Shown in pieces: positions 15,296-24,679 of a DNA stretch of 64,000 bases. The position numbers and the translations under genes are program-made. This DNA comes from Microbacterium ureisolvens (GTDB lineage Bacteria; Actinomycetota; Actinomycetes; Actinomycetales; Microbacteriaceae). The stretch lies in NCBI RefSeq assembly GCF_019511645.1, contig NZ_JAEUAX010000002.1, positions 248,001-312,000 on the forward strand, read 5' to 3'. Position 1 is the first letter of the stretch, and every line of letters starts with the position of its first letter. The notes below the pieces were generated by a model. That model ran no database searches. It was not told the DNA's origin and saw only the letters and a program-made list of their open reading frames with translations.

Positions 15296-17425
15296 TTACA
15301 CGACCCGCGCGGTCTCCTCTTCGTCGAGGTCGTCGAGCTCGTCGGCGCGTTGCGCCGGCGCCTGGGCCTGCGACTCGGCGAGGGCGCGCGCCTCTTCGTC
15401 GAGGTCGGTCGCGGCCTGCTCGAACTGCGAGTTGTAGAGGCGGAAGTACGCCCCCTTCGCCGCGATGAGCTCGTCGTGCGTGCCCTTCTCGACGATGCCG
15501 CCGTTCTCCATCACGAGGATGAGGTCGGCGTCGCGGATGGTCGACAGGCGGTGCGCGATCACGAAGGAGGTGCGGCCCTCCCGGAGTGCCGCCATCGCGT
15601 GCTGCAGCAGCAGCTCGGTACGGGTGTCGACGGAGCTCGTCGCCTCGTCGAGGATCAGCACCGAGGGCTGGGCCACGAACGCGCGCGCGATCGTGATGAG
15701 CTGCTTCTCGCCCGCCGAGATGTTCGACGCGTCCTCGTCGAGGAGCGTTTCGTACCCGTCGGGAAGCGAGTGCACGAACCGGTCGACGTAGGTCGCCCGC
15801 GCGGCGGCGAGGATCTCGTCGTCGGTCGCGTCGGCGCGGCCGTAGCGGATGTTCTCGCGGATCGTGCCGGCGAACAGCCACGGGTCCTGCAGCACCATGC
15901 CGGTCTCGGCGCGGATGTCGCGCCGCGTGAGCTCGGCGATGTTCTGCCCGTTCAGGAGGATGCGGCCGCCGTCGAGCTCGTAGAAGCGCATCAGCAGGTT
16001 CACGAGCGTCGTCTTGCCGGCGCCGGTCGGACCCACGATCGCGACCGTCTGGCCGGGCTCGACCCGGAACGACAGATCGTGGATGAGCGGCCGGTCGGGC
16101 GAGTACGAGAACGCGACCTCCTGGAATTCGATCGTGCCGTCGCCCTCGACCAGTGCGGGGGCGTCTTCGGGGTCGGGCTCCTGCTCGGGCTCGTCGAGAA
16201 GCTCGAACACGCGCTCGGCCGAGGCGGTGCCCGACTGCACGACCGCGGCCATGCCGCCGAGCTCCGCGAGCGGCTGCGTGAACTGCTGGGAGTACTGGAT
16301 GAACGCCTGCACGTCGCCCAGGCGAAGCTGGCCGCTCGCGACCATGAGCGCGCCGAAGACCGCGATGCCCACATAGGTGAGATTCCCGATGAACATCATC
16401 GCCGGCATCATGATGTTCGACAGGAACTGCGCCTTGAACGAGGCCTGGTAGAGCTCCTCGTTCTCTGCGCGGAACGCCTCTCGGGACGCCTGCTCGCGGC
16501 CGAAGACCTTGACGAGCGCATGGCCGGAGAACGACTCCTCGACCCGAGCGTTGAGCCGGCCGACCTTGCGCCACTGGATGCCGAACGCCTTCTGCGAGCG
16601 GGGCCCGATGACCCCGAACAGCACGCCCATGAGCGGGAAGCTGATCAGCACGACGAGTGTCAGCTGCCACGAGATCGTCAGCATCATGATCAGCACGCCG
16701 ATCACGGTGAGCACGCTCGTGAGCGCCTGCGACAGCGACTGCTGCATCATCTGCGTGATGTTGTCGATGTCGTTGGTGACGCGCGAGATCAGCTCGCCGC
16801 GCTGCACGCGGTCGAAGTAGCGCAGCGGCAGGCGGTTGATCTTCGCCTCGACCTGTTCGCGCAGGCGCCACATGACGCGCACCATGATCACGTTGATGAC
16901 GTAGCCCTGCAGCCACATCAGCAGCGATGACGCGAAGTACAGCGCGAGCACGATGAGCAGCACACGGCTGAGCGCCATGAAGTCGACGCCCGCGCCCGGC
17001 ACGAAGCGCTCCATCGCCGAGACGATGTTGGCCAGGTCCTGCTGTCCTGAGGCCTCGAGCTGGGCGACGACCTGCTCCTTCGTCATGCCGGCAGGCGCCA
17101 TCGATGAGACCACACCCTCGAACAGGATGTTCGTCGCCTCGCCGAGCACCTTCGGCGACAGCACCGCGAGCACGACGCCGATCGAGCCGAGGATCGACAC
17201 GAACACGAACGCCCACGCGTTCGGACGCAGCAGCCCGATGAGCCGGCGGAACGCCGGCCAGAAGTGCGCTGCCTTGCCCGGGGCGACGGCGCCGCTCCAG
17301 TCGTCGGCCGCGATGCGCGCCTGCTCGCCGAGCTCGATCTCGGCCTTCTCCTCGGCGCTCAGTTCCGCGACGGCCTGGCGCACGCGGCGGCGAGAGGTCT
17401 TCTCGGTGTTCTTCTCGTCGCTCAT
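15296..17425 (-). CDS. Heterodimeric ABC exporter, subunit B
   Basis: A 709-residue half-transporter: an N-terminal basic/acidic cytoplasmic stretch of about 60 residues, six membrane helices and a C-terminal ATPase domain. Walker A is VGPTGAGKTTLVNLL, Walker B is SVLILDEATSSVDT, and the signature is the variant ISAGEKQ typical of this subunit class. The C-terminus ends in an acidic AQAPAQRADELDDLDEEE tail. Start ATG 17425 overlaps the stop of subunit A (ATGA). The pair is of the multidrug or lipid exporter type (LmrCD-like). Confidence 0.94.
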   Translation of the reverse strand: MSDEKNTEKTSRRRVRQAVAELSAEEKAEIELGEQARIAADDWSGAVAPGKAAHFWPAFRRLIGLLRPNAWAFVFVSILGSIGVVLAVLSPKVLGEATNILFEGVVSSMAPAGMTKEQVVAQLEASGQQDLANIVSAMERFVPGAGVDFMALSRVLLIVLALYFASSLLMWLQGYVINVIMVRVMWRLREQVEAKINRLPLRYFDRVQRGELISRVTNDIDNITQMMQQSLSQALTSVLTVIGVLIMMLTISWQLTLVVLISFPLMGVLFGVIGPRSQKAFGIQWRKVGRLNARVEESFSGHALVKVFGREQASREAFRAENEELYQASFKAQFLSNIMMPAMMFIGNLTYVGIAVFGALMVASGQLRLGDVQAFIQYSQQFTQPLAELGGMAAVVQSGTASAERVFELLDEPEQEPDPEDAPALVEGDGTIEFQEVAFSYSPDRPLIHDLSFRVEPGQTVAIVGPTGAGKTTLVNLLMRFYELDGGRILLNGQNIAELTRRDIRAETGMVLQDPWLFAGTIRENIRYGRADATDDEILAAARATYVDRFVHSLPDGYETLLDEDASNISAGEKQLITIARAFVAQPSVLILDEATSSVDTRTELLLQHAMAALREGRTSFVIAHRLSTIRDADLILVMENGGIVEKGTHDELIAAKGAYFRLYNSQFEQAATDLDEEARALAESQAQAPAQRADELDDLDEEETARVV

Positions 17426-19155
17426 CGGGCGACCTCCGCTCCGAGCTGGGATTCGACGATCTCGCGGTAGGTCTGGCTGGTCTCGAGCAGCTGCTCGTGC
17501 GTGCCGATCCCCACGATGCCGCCGTCGTCGAGGACGACGATGCGGTCGGCGTCGGTGATCGTCGAGACGCGCTGGGCGACGACGATCTTGGTGACGTCGG
17601 GCAGTTCCCGCCACAGCGCCTGTCTCAGTCGCGCATCCGTGGTGAGGTCGAGCGCCGAGAACGAGTCGTCGAAGACGAGGACTCGCGGCTGGTGCACGAT
17701 GGCCCGCGCGATCGCGAGCCGCTGGCGCTGCCCGCCCGACACGTTGGTGCCGCCCTGGGCGATCGGCGCGTCGAGCCCCGCGTCCATCTGGCTCACGAAG
17801 TCGCTCGCCTGGGCGATCTCGAGCGCGCGCCAGAGCTCGGCATCCGTCGCGTCCTCGCGCCCGAACCGCAGGTTCGACGCGATCGTGCCGGAGAAGAGGA
17901 AGGGGCGCTGCGGGACCAGCCCGATCGTGCTCCACAGGGCGTCGAGGTCTGCCCGGCGCACGTCGACGCCGCCGACCTCGACGACACCGTCGGTGACGTC
18001 GAACAGACGCGGGATGAGCGACACGAGGGTGGTCTTGCCGGCGCCGGTCGAGCCGACGATGGCGACCGTCTCTCCGGGCTCCGCGCGGAAGCTGATGCCC
18101 GACAGGATCGGGTGCTCGGCGCCGGGATACGTGAATGCGACATCGCGGAACTCGACGGCGCCCGGAGTCGGGAACTCGCCGACGGCATCCGACGGACGCT
18201 CCAGCGACGAGTACGTGTCGAGCACCGCGCCGACCCGCTCGGCCGACACCGCGGCGCGCGGGATCATCAGCGTCATGAAGCTCGCCATCATGACGCCGGA
18301 GAGGATGATCATGGCGTACTGCATGAAGGCGAAGAGCGTGCCGATCTGGATCTCACCGCTGTCGACCTGCATTCCGCCGAACCAGATCACGCCGATCACG
18401 GTGACGTTGAGGATCAGCATGACGGCGGGGAACAGCACCACGAACAGCGACCCCACCTTCCGACCGACGACCATGATTTCGGTGTTGGCGGCCCGGAAGC
18501 GCTCCTCTTCGATCGGTTCGCGCACGAAGGCGCGGATCACGCGGATGCCGGTGAGCTGCTCGCGCATCACGCGGTTCACGCCGTCGAGCTTGCCCTGGTA
18601 GCTGCGGAACAGCGGCACCATGCGAGCGATGAGCAGGCCCGCGACGAGGAGGAGCACCGGCACGGCGACGGCGAGGATCCACGCGAGGCTCGCGGCCTGC
18701 TCGATCGCGAGCACGATGCCGCCGATCGCGAGCAGCGGCGCCGTCACGAGGAACGTCGCGGCCATCATCGCGAGCATCTGCACCTGCTGCACGTCGTTCG
18801 TGTTGCGGGTGATGAGCGAGCCGGCGCCGAAGCCCGTGACCTCGCGCTCGGAGAAGCCCGAGACGCGCTCGAAGATGTCGTCGCGGATGTCGCGGCCGAG
18901 CCGCATCGCGGCGCGCGCGGCGAAGTAGGTCGCGATGATCGAGGCGACGATCTGCCCGAGCGACACCGTCAGCATGACGACGCCGGTGCGCCAGATGTAT
19001 TCGGTGTCGCCCTTCGAGACGCCGTTGTCGATGATGTCGGCGTTGAGGCTGGGCAGATAGAGCGAGGCCAGGGCGGAGGCGGACTGGAAGACCAGCACGC
19101 CGAGCAGCAGCCAGCCGGACGGTTTGAGATATCGGACGAGGATTCTTGCCAGCAC
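17422..19155 (-). CDS. Heterodimeric ABC exporter, subunit A
   Basis: A half-transporter of about 577 residues with six membrane helices and a C-terminal ATPase domain (Walker A VGSTGAGKTTLVSL, signature VSGGQRQRLAIARA, Walker B VLVFDDSFSALD). Walker B ends in Asp instead of the catalytic Glu, which marks this as the degenerate-site subunit. The GTG at 19155 is preferred: it has GGGAG 6 nt upstream and gives the usual family N-terminus VLARILVRYLKP. In-frame starts at 19245 and 19263 would add an arginine-rich leader of 30-36 residues. It overlaps subunit B and is preceded by a structured leader and a palindromic operator. Confidence 0.92.
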   Translation of the reverse strand: MLARILVRYLKPSGWLLLGVLVFQSASALASLYLPSLNADIIDNGVSKGDTEYIWRTGVVMLTVSLGQIVASIIATYFAARAAMRLGRDIRDDIFERVSGFSEREVTGFGAGSLITRNTNDVQQVQMLAMMAATFLVTAPLLAIGGIVLAIEQAASLAWILAVAVPVLLLVAGLLIARMVPLFRSYQGKLDGVNRVMREQLTGIRVIRAFVREPIEEERFRAANTEIMVVGRKVGSLFVVLFPAVMLILNVTVIGVIWFGGMQVDSGEIQIGTLFAFMQYAMIILSGVMMASFMTLMIPRAAVSAERVGAVLDTYSSLERPSDAVGEFPTPGAVEFRDVAFTYPGAEHPILSGISFRAEPGETVAIVGSTGAGKTTLVSLIPRLFDVTDGVVEVGGVDVRRADLDALWSTIGLVPQRPFLFSGTIASNLRFGREDATDAELWRALEIAQASDFVSQMDAGLDAPIAQGGTNVSGGQRQRLAIARAIVHQPRVLVFDDSFSALDLTTDARLRQALWRELPDVTKIVVAQRVSTITDADRIVVLDDGGIVGIGTHEQLLETSQTYREIVESQLGAEVAR

Positions 19156-19265
19156 GAGGGTCTCCCGGACGCGGCGCAGCCATGGCAAGGCTCCGCCTCT
19201 GCGGATCTGAGGGTGCCGACCCACCTTCGCACGGGCCGCCGACATCGCGGCAGTCCCGTTCACTG

Positions 19266-19332
19266 AGGGCGGAACGGGGGCGTGACCGCCCTCTGAACGG
19301 CGATCCGCCGGTCACTCTAACACGATATATCG
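19266..19332 (-). promoter_or_regulatory. Promoter, palindromic operator and leader hairpin of the ABC exporter
   Basis: A leftward TAGAGT -10 box (19314-19319) is followed within the leader by a hairpin (8-bp stem, 19265-19272 with 19286-19293). Just upstream of the -10, CGATATATCG (19323-19332) is a perfect 10-bp palindrome. AT-rich palindromes of this kind fit PadR- or TetR-type repressors of drug exporters; no such regulator is adjacent. Confidence 0.45.
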
Positions 19333-19428
19333 CGAACCGCGAGACCGCTCCCACGTCACGCGCTCACCACCCTGCGCTGGACGGATGCCGCGGCGCGCGG
19401 CATCCGTCATCCTCGCGGTCGAAGCGCG

Positions 19429-21042
19429 TTACGCCTCCGCGCCCTGCGCGATGGCTGCGCGCTCTCGCCAGCTGCGCGCCGTGACACGGTCGAGCGCGAC
19501 CTGGCGGCGCAGTGCGTCGGCCTTCTCGTAGAGCGAGGGCTCTCCGTAGCTGGTGAGCACCTTCACGAGCACCGGCAGCAGCTCGATCATGAAGAACAGC
19601 CCGGCGATGAGCCAGTGGGCCCACGCGAGGGTCGGCTCGCGCGCCGACAGCCGTTCGAGGCCGCTGATCTGGCTCAGCAGCCCCACGGCTCCGGAGTTGC
19701 CGCTCGCGATCTCGGCGGCACGTGCGTCGTAGGCGGCGAGCGCGGCCTGGTACTGCTCGCGCGCGCCGGGCAGCTCGTCCTTCGCCTGCTGCTTGTTGAC
19801 CTCCTCCGAGGCGCTCGCGTCGGCCGTGCCGGCCGCCTGCGCGGCGGCGAGGTCGGCCTGCGCCGCCGTCAGCTGCGCGTTCAGGTCGTCGTACGCCGAC
19901 TGGGCGGCCGCGAGCTGCGCCTCTGCTGCATCCGAGCTCGCGCCCTCGCCCGCGACGCCGCTGCATCCCGGCACCTCGCCCGCACCCTGTCCGGTGAGCT
20001 CGCACTGGTAGATCGCGCGGGCCTGGTCGATCACCTGCTGCTGCGCGGCGAGCTTCGCGGTGAGGTCGTCCACGGTCTGCTGCGCCGAGGCGGCCGACGC
20101 CGACGTGGTGTCGGCGCCCGCGACCACACCGCTGGCGGCCTGACTCTCGAGCGCCGCGACGCGCTCGCTCGCAGCATCCAGCGCCTGCTTCTCAGGGCCC
20201 GCGGTGACGGCGTCCTGATCCGACTGCGCCTGCGTGATGTTCGTCGCGTTCACCTCGCGCGCGATGTCGTTGTGGAAGATCTGCAGCACCAGCGGCTCGG
20301 CCACGACGATGCCGATGACGGCGGCCATGATGACGCGAGGGATCGCGAGCGCGATCAGCCGCCCGATGCTCTGCGAGGAACGCATCGTCGAGGTGAGGAA
20401 CCGGTCGAGGTTGAAGATGATGAGCATCCACACGATCGCGAGGGGCAGCGCGCCCCACGCGACGATCCGCACGCCGGTGGTGAGCGCGAAGTACATCGAG
20501 ATCGCCGAGATCAGGGCGGTGCCGGCGATCACGAAGAACATCTGCACGAAGCGGGGCGTCTCGGTCGGCACCTCGTCGAGCACGGATCCGTCCGCGCCGC
20601 CGAGGATCGCGAGCTTGCGCCAGCCCGAGGTCCGCTCGCGGCGCGGACGCTTCGCGCGCTTCGCACGGACGGGAGGGACGGATGCCGCCGCCTCCGGCTC
20701 CTCGTCGGCGACGGGCCTGTCGGCCGCGGGCTCGGCCACGCCGGGCTCGTCGACCGCGCCCCACTCGCCGATCGTCGCCTGCCGCTCCGCCACCGGCGCT
20801 GTCACCGCGACCGGCTGCGTCGGGTTCATCGCCAGTGCGTCGTCGAGGAGATCCTGGGTGACGGGGAACGGGTCCTCCGGACCGTCGGCGTCGCGACGCT
20901 CGTCGGCCGCGGGTTCACCGGCGGCCTGCTGGGCGCGCACGTCGTCGAGGTAGAGATCCTCGGTCTGGTCGCCGTCTGTCTCGAACTCGATCCGGCCGTC
21001 GGAGCCGAACCGGCCCGGCCGGTGTGCGGAGTAAGAAGACAT
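19429..21042 (-). CDS. DUF4407 membrane protein with long coiled-coil region
   Basis: A 537-residue protein. Residues 1-125 are acidic and proline-rich, probably cytoplasmic and disordered, ending in a basic RAKRAKRPRRERTSGWRK patch. Then come membrane helices (RFVQMFFVIAGTALISAISMYFALTTG, VWMLIIFNLDRFLTS and IMAAVIGIVVAEPLVLQIF), a roughly 200-residue Ala/Gln-rich coiled coil, and a last helix near HWLIAGLFFMIELLPVLVKVL. This is the DUF4407 layout; function is unknown. The ATG at 21042 is chosen because TAGGGT lies 6 nt upstream; the GTG at 21048 would abut that box. Confidence 0.88.
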   Translation of the reverse strand: MSSYSAHRPGRFGSDGRIEFETDGDQTEDLYLDDVRAQQAAGEPAADERRDADGPEDPFPVTQDLLDDALAMNPTQPVAVTAPVAERQATIGEWGAVDEPGVAEPAADRPVADEEPEAAASVPPVRAKRAKRPRRERTSGWRKLAILGGADGSVLDEVPTETPRFVQMFFVIAGTALISAISMYFALTTGVRIVAWGALPLAIVWMLIIFNLDRFLTSTMRSSQSIGRLIALAIPRVIMAAVIGIVVAEPLVLQIFHNDIAREVNATNITQAQSDQDAVTAGPEKQALDAASERVAALESQAASGVVAGADTTSASAASAQQTVDDLTAKLAAQQQVIDQARAIYQCELTGQGAGEVPGCSGVAGEGASSDAAEAQLAAAQSAYDDLNAQLTAAQADLAAAQAAGTADASASEEVNKQQAKDELPGAREQYQAALAAYDARAAEIASGNSGAVGLLSQISGLERLSAREPTLAWAHWLIAGLFFMIELLPVLVKVLTSYGEPSLYEKADALRRQVALDRVTARSWRERAAIAQGAEA

Positions 21043-21143
21043 CCGCACACCCTAGAGCGGGCAACCTGTGGAGCAGGTGTATTAGAGGAGCGTGAGATCG
21101 CAGATGCCCGGGGGCGAGGCATCCGTCCCTCCCGTCCGTGCGA

Positions 21144-21284
21144 ATCGTGCGAAGTCCGGACTTCGCACGATCCGCAGGTCCGAACCCAGCGTTTCCCGGA
21201 CCGACCCGGATCAGTATCGCGCCCCGTCGCCTGCGAAGTCCGGACTTCGCACGACCCCGAGGTCGGAACGCAGCGTTTCCCGGA
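21144..21284. repeat. Two 53-bp direct copies of a palindromic repeat
   Basis: Copies at 21148-21200 and 21232-21284 align without gaps and differ at only a few positions. Each begins with the palindrome GCGAAGTCCGGACTTCGC and ends in CAGCGTTTCCCGGA. In the first copy the palindrome extends to a perfect 28 bp (21144-21171); in the second it is 20 bp (21232-21251). They lie between the stop of rlmN and the start of the DUF4407 gene, both leftward. They resemble REP-type intergenic repeats; terminator or protein-binding roles are possible. Confidence 0.85.
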
Positions 21285-21288
21285 CGGG

Positions 21289-22554
21289 TCAGTCCTCGAG
21301 CGGGGTCACGGCGGCGACCGCCTCGTCCTCTTCGGTGGCGACGAGCTGCCCGCAGGCGCCGTCGATCTCCTTGCCGCGGGTGTCGCGGAGGGTCGTCGGG
21401 ATGCCGGCGTCGTTGAGGCGGCGCACGAACTCGTTCTGCACGCCGATCTCGGAGGCGGTCCAGATCGAGCCGGGCGTCGGGTTGAGCGGGATGGGGTTCA
21501 CGTGCACCCAGCCGCGACCGCGGGCGTTGAGCTTCTCGGCGAGGAGATCGGCGCGCCAGCCGTGGTCGTTCATGTCTTTGATCAGGGCGTACTCGATCGA
21601 GACCCGGCGTCCGGTCTTGTCGAAGTACGCGCGCGCGGCGTCGAGGGCCTCGTCGACCTTCCAGCGCGAGTTCACCGGGATCAGCTCGTCGCGGAGCTTG
21701 TCGTCGGGAGCGTGCAGTGACAGCGCGAAGGTGACGGGGATGTCTTCGGCGGCGAGCTTGGTGATCGCGGGCACGAGGCCGACGGTGGAGACCGTGATGC
21801 CGCGCGCGCTCATGCCGAGGCCGTGCTGCTTGTCTGTCATCACGCGCACCGCCTGCATGACGCGCGCGTAGTTGGCGAGCGGCTCGCCCATGCCCATGAA
21901 GACGATGTTCGAGACACGCTCGGCGGAGTGGTCGTCCTTCTTCTTGCCGCCCAGGCCGCCGTCGGCGATCAGGCGGTTGGCGCGCACGACCTGCTCGACG
22001 ATCTCGGCCGCCGACATGTTGCGGGTGAGGCCCGCCTGGCCGGTCGCGCAGAACGGGCAGTTCATCCCGCAGCCCGCCTGCGACGAGACGCACAGCGTGA
22101 TGCGGCCGGGGTAGCGCATGAGCACCGACTCGACCAGGGCGCCGTCGTGCAGCTTCCAGAGGAACTTGATGGTGTCGCCGCGATCCGTCTCGAGGCGGCG
22201 CACCTCGGTGAGAAGCGGCGGCAGCATGCCGTGCACGAACTCCTCGCGCCCCTCGGCGGGGAGGTCCGTCATCTCGGCGGGGTTGTGAGTCCAGTGCTGG
22301 AAGTAGTGCTTCTCGAGCTGCTTCGCCCGGAAGCCGGGGAGCCCGAGCTCCTTGACCTTCTCGACGCGCTGCTCGGGCGTCAAGTCCGCCATGTGCACGG
22401 GCGGCTTGCCACGCTTCGGACTCGCGAACTGGAGGAGGGGCCGCCCCTCGGCGTCCTTCTTCTGCGTCCAGCCTTCGGTCGCCGGACGCACCTGGCGGGC
22501 CTGTTCTTCGCTGCGCGAGCGTGGGCGCGTGGTGCGGACAGGCGAATCGGTCAT
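21289..22554 (-). CDS. rlmN: 23S rRNA (adenine-2503-C2) methyltransferase
   Basis: A 421-residue radical-SAM methyltransferase that methylates A2503 of 23S rRNA and A37 of certain tRNAs. The iron-sulfur motif CGMNCPFC is intact, [11 protein letters not shown] and [17 protein letters not shown] are diagnostic, and the late catalytic cysteine falls in [14 protein letters not shown]. The ATG at 22554 has GGAGG 1 nt upstream (too close) and TACCCT 6 nt upstream, so it may be leaderless. The C-terminal tail is acidic. Confidence 0.96.
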   Translation of the reverse strand: MTDSPVRTTRPRSRSEEQARQVRPATEGWTQKKDAEGRPLLQFASPKRGKPPVHMADLTPEQRVEKVKELGLPGFRAKQLEKHYFQHWTHNPAEMTDLPAEGREEFVHGMLPPLLTEVRRLETDRGDTIKFLWKLHDGALVESVLMRYPGRITLCVSSQAGCGMNCPFCATGQAGLTRNMSAAEIVEQVVRANRLIADGGLGGKKKDDHSAERVSNIVFMGMGEPLANYARVMQAVRVMTDKQHGLGMSARGITVSTVGLVPAITKLAAEDIPVTFALSLHAPDDKLRDELIPVNSRWKVDEALDAARAYFDKTGRRVSIEYALIKDMNDHGWRADLLAEKLNARGRGWVHVNPIPLNPTPGSIWTASEIGVQNEFVRRLNDAGIPTTLRDTRGKEIDGACGQLVATEEDEAVAAVTPLED

Positions 22555-22619
22555 GCCTCCAGGGTACGCGGACACTCCTGGACGGATGCCGACCCCGTAC
22601 CCCGGACTAGGCTCGCCGT

Positions 22620-23258
22620 GTGGTCCCCGTCGAGAATCTTCTCGCCTTCACGCTCGCCGCCGTCGTCCTGATCGTGATCCCGGGTCCGAGTGTGCTCTTC
22701 ACGATCGGACGCGCGCTCGCCCTCGGACGCATCGGCGGGCTGCTCAGCGTGCTCGGCAACGCGCTCGGCCTGCTGCCGGTCATCGGCCTCGTCGCGATCG
22801 GCGTGGGCGGCATCGTCGCGCAGTCGGTCGTGCTGTTCACGATCGTGAAGGTCGCCGGCGCGCTGTACCTCATGTATCTCGGCGTGCAGGCGATCCGCCA
22901 TCGTCGCCGTGCCGTGGCCGAAGCGAACGGCGGCGCACTCTCCCGCTCGGCGTGGCGCCAGCTCGGCGAGGGGTTCGTCGTCGGCATCACGAACCCCAAG
23001 ACGATCGCCTTCTTCGTCGCGGTGCTCCCCCAGTTCGTCGACCTCGACGCCGGCACGGTGCCGCTGCAGATGATCGAGCTCGGGCTCGTCTTCTTCGTCA
23101 TCGCCCTCATCTCGGATGCCATCTGGGCGCTCATCGCGGCGGGCGCCCGCGAGTGGTTCGGGCGCTCACCGAAGCGCATCTCCACGCTCTCCGCCACCGG
23201 CGGCGGCCTCATGATCGGCCTCGGCGGCATCCTCCTCTTCACCGGGAACAAGCACTGA
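22620..23258 (+). CDS. LysE/RhtB-family amino-acid exporter
   Basis: A 212-residue protein with about six membrane helices. [21 protein letters not shown] is the family's PGP motif region, and [21 protein letters not shown] is the conserved second repeat. It likely exports an amino acid or homoserine-lactone-like molecule; the exact cargo is unknown. The GTG at 22620 has TAGGCT 6 nt upstream and no Shine-Dalgarno, a clear leaderless start. The stop overlaps the HAD gene start. Confidence 0.92.
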   Translation: MVPVENLLAFTLAAVVLIVIPGPSVLFTIGRALALGRIGGLLSVLGNALGLLPVIGLVAIGVGGIVAQSVVLFTIVKVAGALYLMYLGVQAIRHRRRAVAEANGGALSRSAWRQLGEGFVVGITNPKTIAFFVAVLPQFVDLDAGTVPLQMIELGLVFFVIALISDAIWALIAAGAREWFGRSPKRISTLSATGGGLMIGLGGILLFTGNKH

Positions 23259-24139
23259 TGAACACGGATGCCGACACCCCGGGCCTCCCCTCTCGCCGGC
23301 GCATCATCTTCCTCGACGTCGACGGCACGCTCCTCGAGCACGGCTCCCACGTCTCCCCGTCGACGGGTCCGGCCATCCGCGCGGTGCGTGACGCCGGGCA
23401 CCTGGTGTACCTGAGCACGGGCAGGTCGGCCTCCGACATCCATCCCGATGTCGCCGAGATCGGCTTCGACGGCGCTGTGACGAACTCCGGCGCACTCGTC
23501 GTGTCGGACGGCGAGGTGGTCGTCGACCGCCCCCTGTCGCCCGCCGCGACGGACCGCATGCTCACGGCGATGCGCAGTCGCGGCATCCGCTACTTCCTGC
23601 AGACCCGCGACGCCGTCTACGCGTCGGACGACATGGCCGAGCTCATGCGCGACTACGCGGCGGCGCTCGAGGTGCGCGAGGCGGCGGGGCAGGAGGTGCG
23701 GCCGGAGGACTCGCTGGTGGGCCTCGCACAGCGCACGTTCCCGAGCGTCGACGAGGCGGACCTCACCCGCATCGACAAGGCCGTGTTCGTGAGCGACCAC
23801 CCCGAGGGGCTCGAGGAGCTGCGCGCGGACCTCGGCGACGAGTTCCTCATCGTGCCGGGGAGCATGCCGCTGCCCGGCGGCTCGAACGGGGAGATCAGCG
23901 AGCGCGAGACCACGAAGGGGTCGGCGATCGAGCTCCTGCTCGCGCACCTCGGGATGGACGCGACGGACGCGATCGCGGTGGGCGACAGCTGGAACGACAT
24001 CGAGATGTTCCAGGTGTGCGGCGTCTCGGTGGCGATGGGCAACGCCCAGCCGGAGCTCAAAGAGCTCGCGGACTTCGTGACGACGGACGTGCTGGACGAC
24101 GGGATCGCGAACGCGTTCCGCCGGCTGGGCCTGATCTGA
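23258..24139 (+). CDS. Cof-type HAD-IIB phosphatase
   Basis: A 293-residue phosphatase. Motif I is FLDVDGTLLE, motif II YLSTGRS, motif III a lysine in ETTKGSAIELLL, and motif IV VGDSWNDIEMF, all as in the Cof/YbiV group that dephosphorylates sugar phosphates or cofactors. The ATG at 23258 overlaps the LysE stop (TGATG), so the two are co-translated. The exporter pairing gives no clear clue to substrate. Confidence 0.92.
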   Translation: MNTDADTPGLPSRRRIIFLDVDGTLLEHGSHVSPSTGPAIRAVRDAGHLVYLSTGRSASDIHPDVAEIGFDGAVTNSGALVVSDGEVVVDRPLSPAATDRMLTAMRSRGIRYFLQTRDAVYASDDMAELMRDYAAALEVREAAGQEVRPEDSLVGLAQRTFPSVDEADLTRIDKAVFVSDHPEGLEELRADLGDEFLIVPGSMPLPGGSNGEISERETTKGSAIELLLAHLGMDATDAIAVGDSWNDIEMFQVCGVSVAMGNAQPELKELADFVTTDVLDDGIANAFRRLGLI

Positions 24140-24172
24140 GGGCGCCCGCTCGGTCGGCGCGCCGGCCCTTCG

Positions 24173-24559
24173 TCAGCTCTCAGCTGCGTGCGCCTCCGCG
24201 CCGAGGTTCACGAGGTTGCCCGCCGGGTCGCGCACCTGCGCGACGCGCTCGCCCCAGGGCATGGTCGCGGGCGGTTGGATGGGGTGACCGCCGGCTGCCA
24301 CCCATGCCGAGTACGCGCGGTCGACATCGTCGACGTAGAGCCACAGCCCGACCCGTTCGCCCGCACCCGGCGGCAGGGCATCCTCGTCGCGGCCGATGCC
24401 GAGCGAGACATCGTCGATCTTGAGAGACACGTAGGCGTCGGCGCCGTGCTCGTCGGGGAAGCGGTAGTCGACGGTGCCGCCGAGGGCTCGCTCATAGAAC
24501 CTCACGAGCTCGGGGAGTTCGCGGGTCAGCAGGATCGGGAACAGGCTCCGCACCGCCAT
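24173..24559 (-). CDS. VOC-family protein (glyoxalase/bleomycin-resistance fold)
   Basis: A 128-residue VOC domain with PILLTRELPELVRFYERALGG at the start and AQVRDPAGNLVNLG at the end. It has the alternating repeats of the family, but which residues bind metal is unclear. TACCGT lies 6 nt before the ATG, so it is probably leaderless. It is downstream of, and separated by a strong hairpin from, the SDR gene. Confidence 0.87.
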   Translation of the reverse strand: MAVRSLFPILLTRELPELVRFYERALGGTVDYRFPDEHGADAYVSLKIDDVSLGIGRDEDALPPGAGERVGLWLYVDDVDRAYSAWVAAGGHPIQPPATMPWGERVAQVRDPAGNLVNLGAEAHAAES

Positions 24560-24638
24560 GGCCCCACGGTACGCCGTGAGGTGCGTTCGAGACAGGGGAT
24601 CCTCGCCGGCACCGAGGGCGACGCCCGTGGTTTCGGCG

Positions 24639-24673
24639 CGAACCCCCGGTCTCGGGGAGACCGGGGGTTCGCG
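24639..24673 (-). terminator. Strong intrinsic-terminator-like hairpin
   Basis: A perfect 16-bp stem (24639-24654 with 24658-24673) with a 3-nt loop begins 6 nt beyond the stop codon of the SDR gene. There is no T-run. The position strongly suggests transcription termination of the leftward SDR-hydratase-SDR group. Confidence 0.75.
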
Positions 24674-24679
24674 GCCGCC

